The position numbers and the translations under genes are program-made. A stretch of DNA of 43,192 nucleotides from a virus, in IMG/VR virus record IMGVR_UViG_3300009149_000006, positions 1-43,192 of that record; one strand, 5' to 3'. Positions 40,088 to 43,192 of the stretch are shown piece after piece. The notes below the pieces were generated by a model. It made no database searches. It saw nothing but the letters and a program-made list of their open reading frames with translations, and had not been told where the DNA came from. The stretch's first letter is position 1. Each line of letters starts with the position of its first letter.

Positions 40088-41507
40088 TTAGGTCTTCTCC
40101 TTTCGGTAGCACCACAGCCTCAACACCAACGTTCTGGATGTAGTCCACCATACTTCCCTTCGCTTGAAGGTTGCTCAACACTGCGTCGTCTATCGTGCCT
40201 GGTATAACCAAGTCAATATACCTCACCACCTTTCTTTGTCCAATCCGATGCAGCCGATCCTCTGACTGCACACGATGGATGTAATTGTAGTCGTTGGAAT
40301 AGTATACTGCCGTACTCGCCCCCTGCAAATTGATTGCCACCCCTCCACACGCAGGGTTCGATACCAGAACCCGATGATCATTATCCTGATTGAATAAGTC
40401 CATTGTCTGGGCGCGGTACTCGGAGCTATGCTGAGCCTCGATGGATAATGGATTATATGGTTCGAGGCGTTCCAGCAATATAGCTATGTCCCGAAGAAAC
40501 CGCGCCCAGACCACCAGCTTCTCTGACCCACAGACCTGAGCGGCTATCTCATCAATAGTATCAAGCTTGGGCTGCCATTCTAACTCCACGTTGTCGCCTT
40601 CGGTGTTCTTAATAAAGCCACTCGTCACTTGTTGTAGCTTAACTATAGCAGCAGCCGCATTCGCCGCTCGCACTCTGCTCATCTGCCCATTCATCTGGTA
40701 TTGAGCAACGAAATCACGAGCCAGCTTATTATACAGCGTCCTCATCTGCTTAGGTGGCTCGACAATCCAGTGTTGGTGTGTTCTCTCGGGTAGGTCCAGG
40801 CAGTCATTCTTGCTACGATAGTCGGCCTTGCGCCACATTAGCTGCTTTATCTTGTCTGACGATCCCTTCTTCGGTGCCCACATTCCAGGTATGTGTGGGA
40901 CTCGTACCATAAAGGAATTGCGGAAGCGATACCAGCTTTTGCCAAAGGTCTCCCCTCCGTCCATTGCTCGATACTGACTCCACACGTCACCTATATCTCG
41001 CCCGATTGGTGTGCCGGTAAGCAGTATTACATAAGCACATCCGTCGGCCAGCTTGATGGCTGCCTTGGTGCGCTTCGCCGCCTGGTTCTTAATGTAATGA
41101 CTCTCGTCAAGCACTAACATAATGCGGTTCTGTTCTGCCCACTCCGTGAGTTTATCGAGATGTCTCGTTAGGAGTGCGTAGTTTAGTATAACCACTGGTT
41201 TTTCGCAATCCCAAGCGTTGCTCAACTCTTGCTCCCGCTCGTCAGGTGTGCCGTCCAATACAAATATATCCGACCATTCGTTAGCGTTTAACTTGATCTC
41301 GGCAACCCAGTTATACAATGCTACCTTGGGTGCTACTATTATGCAGATGTCGCACTGCTCCTCCGCAAAGCACTTATCCATTACTCGAACAACAGGCAGG
41401 GTCTTCCCGACACCACATTCCCAGAATAAAGCATAGCGCTTGTTTGTTTGTAAAAGGTCGATGCCGTCAAGTTGGTGGCTATATGGTACTTGTGCGTTGT
41501 TAGTCAC
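39807..41507 (-). CDS. SNF2-type DEAD-box-like helicase with extended C-terminal overlap
   Basis: 566 residues. Helicase motifs in order: Walker A ECGVGKT (30-36), DESH (134-137), LTGTPI (163-168), CGGVAINLQGAS and SEDRLHRIGQ. This is the SNF2 family used in phage replication or recombination. The GTG start at 41507 overlaps a small upstream gene (TAGTG). From about residue 473 the frame continues for some 94 codons inside the next gene in another frame and becomes basic and repetitive (RRRGQAGSIKRLGRPRP), so the true protein may end near LPKGED and the tail may come from an indel. Confidence 0.8.
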   Translation of the reverse strand: MTNNAQVPYSHQLDGIDLLQTNKRYALFWECGVGKTLPVVRVMDKCFAEEQCDICIIVAPKVALYNWVAEIKLNANEWSDIFVLDGTPDEREQELSNAWDCEKPVVILNYALLTRHLDKLTEWAEQNRIMLVLDESHYIKNQAAKRTKAAIKLADGCAYVILLTGTPIGRDIGDVWSQYRAMDGGETFGKSWYRFRNSFMVRVPHIPGMWAPKKGSSDKIKQLMWRKADYRSKNDCLDLPERTHQHWIVEPPKQMRTLYNKLARDFVAQYQMNGQMSRVRAANAAAAIVKLQQVTSGFIKNTEGDNVELEWQPKLDTIDEIAAQVCGSEKLVVWARFLRDIAILLERLEPYNPLSIEAQHSSEYRAQTMDLFNQDNDHRVLVSNPACGGVAINLQGASTAVYYSNDYNYIHRVQSEDRLHRIGQRKVVRYIDLVIPGTIDDAVLSNLQAKGSMVDYIQNVGVEAVVLPKGEDLNGYARRRGQAGSIKRLGRPRPEGSGVGRERREKQGSGPKPGRDTGTPEACSVSKRVSDKAGSEESTVEAGKRPKKGDRGTARTDTIPVAEPWW

Positions 41508-41593
41508 TATAATTCCAGTCCATGCTGCTTCTGGCGAGTGGCCTTCTCTACCTGCTCAATTCGCCAGCTAAACTTGTCGGATCGGAACTCCAT
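41507..41593 (-). CDS. Tiny protein, 28 residues, coupled to the helicase
   Basis: Starts MEFRSDKFSWRIEQVEK after GGAGAT and ends in a TAG that overlaps the helicase GTG start. It is flanked by two copies of an 18-bp element (41517-41534 and 41602-41619, 17 of 18 bases equal), which suggests it arose with a duplicated junction. A leader peptide role in helicase translation is possible. Confidence 0.45.
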   Translation of the reverse strand: MEFRSDKFSWRIEQVEKATRQKQHGLEL

Positions 41594-41619
41594 TACATCT
41601 CCAGTCTATGCTGCTTCTG
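41517..41619. repeat. 18-bp direct repeat flanking the 28-residue gene (J3)
   Basis: CAGTCCATGCTGCTTCTG at 41517-41534 and CAGTCTATGCTGCTTCTG at 41602-41619 differ at one base. They bracket the 28-residue gene in the same orientation. Confidence 0.75.
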
Positions 41620-41626
41620 CGCTCAG

Positions 41627-42160
41627 TTAAAAGTTATCAATACCCGCATCAAATTTGTATTCTACTGTTCCAAAAGGAACTAATAACTCAACCCTATAAG
41701 GATGCCAAGACCTACCTCGCCCTACCCATTTCGTTCTCCAGCCGCATCGTTGGTGATAGTGATAGATTGCGACCGGCTTACATTGAGGGAGTTGCCGAAC
41801 AGAACAGATTGTGGCCTCTACTTTTTCCAATTCAAGTGCCGCAGTCGAACCAGTGTAGTAGTAAAAACAGGGTCGTTGCTCTATTTGCCCCGTGCCTAGT
41901 GCAAATCTACCATACAACCAAGTACTTCCGTCTAGTGCGAAAATAGGCTTCTCAACAATGTAGTCTTCCCGTGGTGCTGTGAACATCATAATACCAGCTA
42001 TGATGATCAATACCACGATGATGGGAAGGCCCAAAAATGCAGGGATGGCAATCGTATCGGCCCACTCTCGGTCTATTGGCCAAAATACTAACCAGCCGAG
42101 GCCACAGGCAATTCCAGCAACTTTTATGACAAACCAAAGAATACCCATTTCCTCAATCAT
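41627..42160 (-). CDS. Membrane protein, 177 residues
   Basis: From ATG 42160 (AGGAGA upstream; a GTG at 42166 is an alternative). Two membrane segments lie near the N-terminus (FVIKVAGIACGLGWLVFW, FLGLPIIVVLIIIAGIMMF) followed by a soluble domain of about 100 residues with aromatic strands (PCFYYYTGSTAALELEK, KPVAIYHYHQRCGW). No family recognised. An early membrane protein could alter the host envelope. Confidence 0.65.
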   Translation of the reverse strand: MIEEMGILWFVIKVAGIACGLGWLVFWPIDREWADTIAIPAFLGLPIIVVLIIIAGIMMFTAPREDYIVEKPIFALDGSTWLYGRFALGTGQIEQRPCFYYYTGSTAALELEKVEATICSVRQLPQCKPVAIYHYHQRCGWRTKWVGRGRSWHPYRVELLVPFGTVEYKFDAGIDNF

Positions 42161-42324
42161 TCGCACCGTCTCCTTTTAGCATCCGACTTCCGTCGCTTCT
42201 TCCTCGGCTGAGTTCTACCACACCAGCCGCACTTCGTACAAACATCGCTTAACCAGTTGCCACACTTTGGGCATTTCTTCACTTTATAGCTCAATATCAC
42301 TTTCCACTTCGTTGCCCCAGACAT
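42157..42324 (-). CDS. Zinc-ribbon protein, 55 residues
   Basis: CPKCGNWLSDVCTKCGWC gives five cysteines in a zinc-binding pattern, then a strongly basic tail (PRKKRRKSDAKRRR). Its stop overlaps the next start (ATGA), which supports the frame. The start is less certain: ATG 42324 has a weak ribosome binding site, and a GTG nearer the cysteines is possible. A 22-codon TTG frame overlaps its 5' end. Confidence 0.5.
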   Translation of the reverse strand: MSGATKWKVILSYKVKKCPKCGNWLSDVCTKCGWCGRTQPRKKRRKSDAKRRRCE

Positions 42325-42353
42325 CCCTTACGCAGGCCGCGCCGGTTTTCAAG

Positions 42354-42815
42354 CTACTCGGTGAACTCCTCCCGCAGCTCCTCTATGATTTCCAAATCTT
42401 CCGCTGTCCTAGCATCCCAGTAAGCATTTCGCGGCCTCGGCTCTTTGGTTTTATTCTCCACAATCTCCAGTACGCGGGCGAGGGGGACGAGCCGGCGTAT
42501 AGTCCTCTCAAGCGAGTGTCGTGCTGCCCATAAGTGTTGGGCTACTTCCGCTTTGTCGTTCAGCCCATTGTCGAGTTCTGCGTCACTAATGCGACACCTT
42601 AGATAATTCAGTTCGTCCCAGATGTCCATTAAGCAGGCCGGTTTCAATTTGTCTGCATTACGCGGCCCAGGCAATCGCGTGCCGCACTCAGGACAATAAC
42701 TCCACCAAACAACTTGCCCTATTTCTTGCACATCATCAGCCGGAGAATACTCGCTCAATACCCAGATTTCTAGTTCCGTATCATACTCCACGAAACCACA
42801 GGCACATATCTCCAT
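42354..42815 (-). CDS. Zinc-ribbon plus helical protein, 153 residues
   Basis: CACGF at residues 4-6 and CPECG near residue 41 form a zinc ribbon; the rest is helical (LKPACLMDIWDELNYLR, LERTIRRLVPLARVLEIVE). AAAGGAG lies upstream within the second copy of the terminal junction element. Function unknown. Confidence 0.65.
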   Translation of the reverse strand: MEICACGFVEYDTELEIWVLSEYSPADDVQEIGQVVWWSYCPECGTRLPGPRNADKLKPACLMDIWDELNYLRCRISDAELDNGLNDKAEVAQHLWAARHSLERTIRRLVPLARVLEIVENKTKEPRPRNAYWDARTAEDLEIIEELREEFTE

Positions 42816-42832
42816 CTTCGTCTCCTTTCGCC

Positions 42833-43159
42833 CTATTGATCAGCGTCGTCTTTATCAGCAATAATTGTAAACTCTTCGCCAACGCATTGATTGGGTGAAA
42901 ACCCTGTCCGCTCTTTGACCCCAGGCCAGGGAATACGGAGCAGCGCATCCGCATACCAAGGCCAATTTGGGCTTTGGGGTTTACCACCTATGTCGCCATG
43001 TGTGTTCTTGAAGTCCTCAGCAGGCGGGTTATGCAAGCCCCACTTGATACCAACACCACAAAGTCCGTTAAAGACGGTGGTTCCCACGCGGCCATCGGGC
43101 AGGCGAATCTGTGTTCCTAATTTACAAGCCCGTGCATAGAGACTACTCTGACAATCCAT
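42833..43159 (-). CDS. Hypothetical protein spanning the circle junction context, 108 residues
   Basis: Begins MDCQSSLYARACKLGTQ; AAAGGAG lies in the terminal repeat just upstream. Beta-rich with Cys and Gly (VFNGLCGVGIKWGLHNPP) and an acidic end (IIADKDDADQ). The previous gene in the circular genome is the 3D-domain gene ending at 36. No family recognised. Confidence 0.65.
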   Translation of the reverse strand: MDCQSSLYARACKLGTQIRLPDGRVGTTVFNGLCGVGIKWGLHNPPAEDFKNTHGDIGGKPQSPNWPWYADALLRIPWPGVKERTGFSPNQCVGEEFTIIADKDDADQ

Positions 43160-43160
43160 T

Positions 43161-43192
43161 ATCCGTCTCCTTTCGCCCTATTGAACAGCGTC
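43161..43192. repeat. Terminal direct repeat, copy 2
   Basis: Exact copy of bases 1-32. A third, near-identical copy (28 of 29 bases over the core) lies at 42819-42847, also at a gene junction, so the element itself is a duplicated junction sequence and not only an assembly overlap. Confidence 0.85.

Noticed and set aside
1-43192. Integrase, tRNA genes or a diversity-generating retroelement
   Set aside because: I looked for tyrosine or serine recombinase motifs, cloverleaf-like sequences and a reverse transcriptase and saw none.

Overview
The window looks like one complete, circularly closed genome of a tailed double-stranded DNA bacteriophage, probably of podovirus type. Its first 32 bases are repeated exactly at its end (43161-43192), so the unique sequence is about 43,160 bp. 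The host is an unidentified bacterium. Promoters match the sigma-70 consensus, start sites have strong AGGAGG-type ribosome binding sites, and the phage carries peptidoglycan-degrading genes (an amidase, a 3D-domain protein and an NlpC/P60-like domain). I see no integrase, tRNA gene, CRISPR array, DNA polymerase or RNA polymerase. A lytic life style using host polymerases is the simplest reading, but this is inference.

There are two large divergent transcription units. The leftward unit starts at a promoter near 6209-6181, runs through many small overlapping genes down to position 36, crosses the circle junction and continues from 43159 to 33701. Its first part (1-6136) holds small proteins, many with zinc-ribbon cysteines, and ends with a secreted 3D-domain protein. 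Its second part (33701-43159) is the replication block: SNF2-like helicase, possible ssDNA-binding-like protein, primase-helicase, multi-HTH regulator and VRR-NUC nuclease. A second consensus promoter lies inside it (3203-3175).

A non-coding region of about 650 bp (6137-6793) separates the two units. It holds short direct and inverted repeats, a small tandem repeat and three helically phased A-tracts, and is the best candidate for replication origin and control region.

The rightward unit (6794-33525) starts at a perfect consensus promoter. It encodes a 42-residue membrane peptide, a metallophosphoesterase, a SemiSWEET/PQ-loop membrane protein, a DUF4406-DUF3310 fusion, the large terminase, portal (with its own promoter), scaffold and major capsid protein. 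Next comes a very repetitive protein with a signal peptide, followed by a strong terminator. Downstream are an amidase, surface or fibre-like proteins (LamG, repeat and InlB-like), tail adaptor and nozzle-like proteins, three internal/ejection-type proteins (the last, 1502 residues, ends in an NlpC/P60-like domain), two holin-like proteins and a small secreted protein. The two units converge at 33526-33700, where a 91-nt sequence can fold into a branched RNA.

The most distinctive features are repeated gene-junction cassettes in the early region, an 80-bp duplicated segment that fuses two genes, the SemiSWEET gene, the signal-peptide-bearing pentapeptide-periodic protein, and the branched structure at the convergent end.
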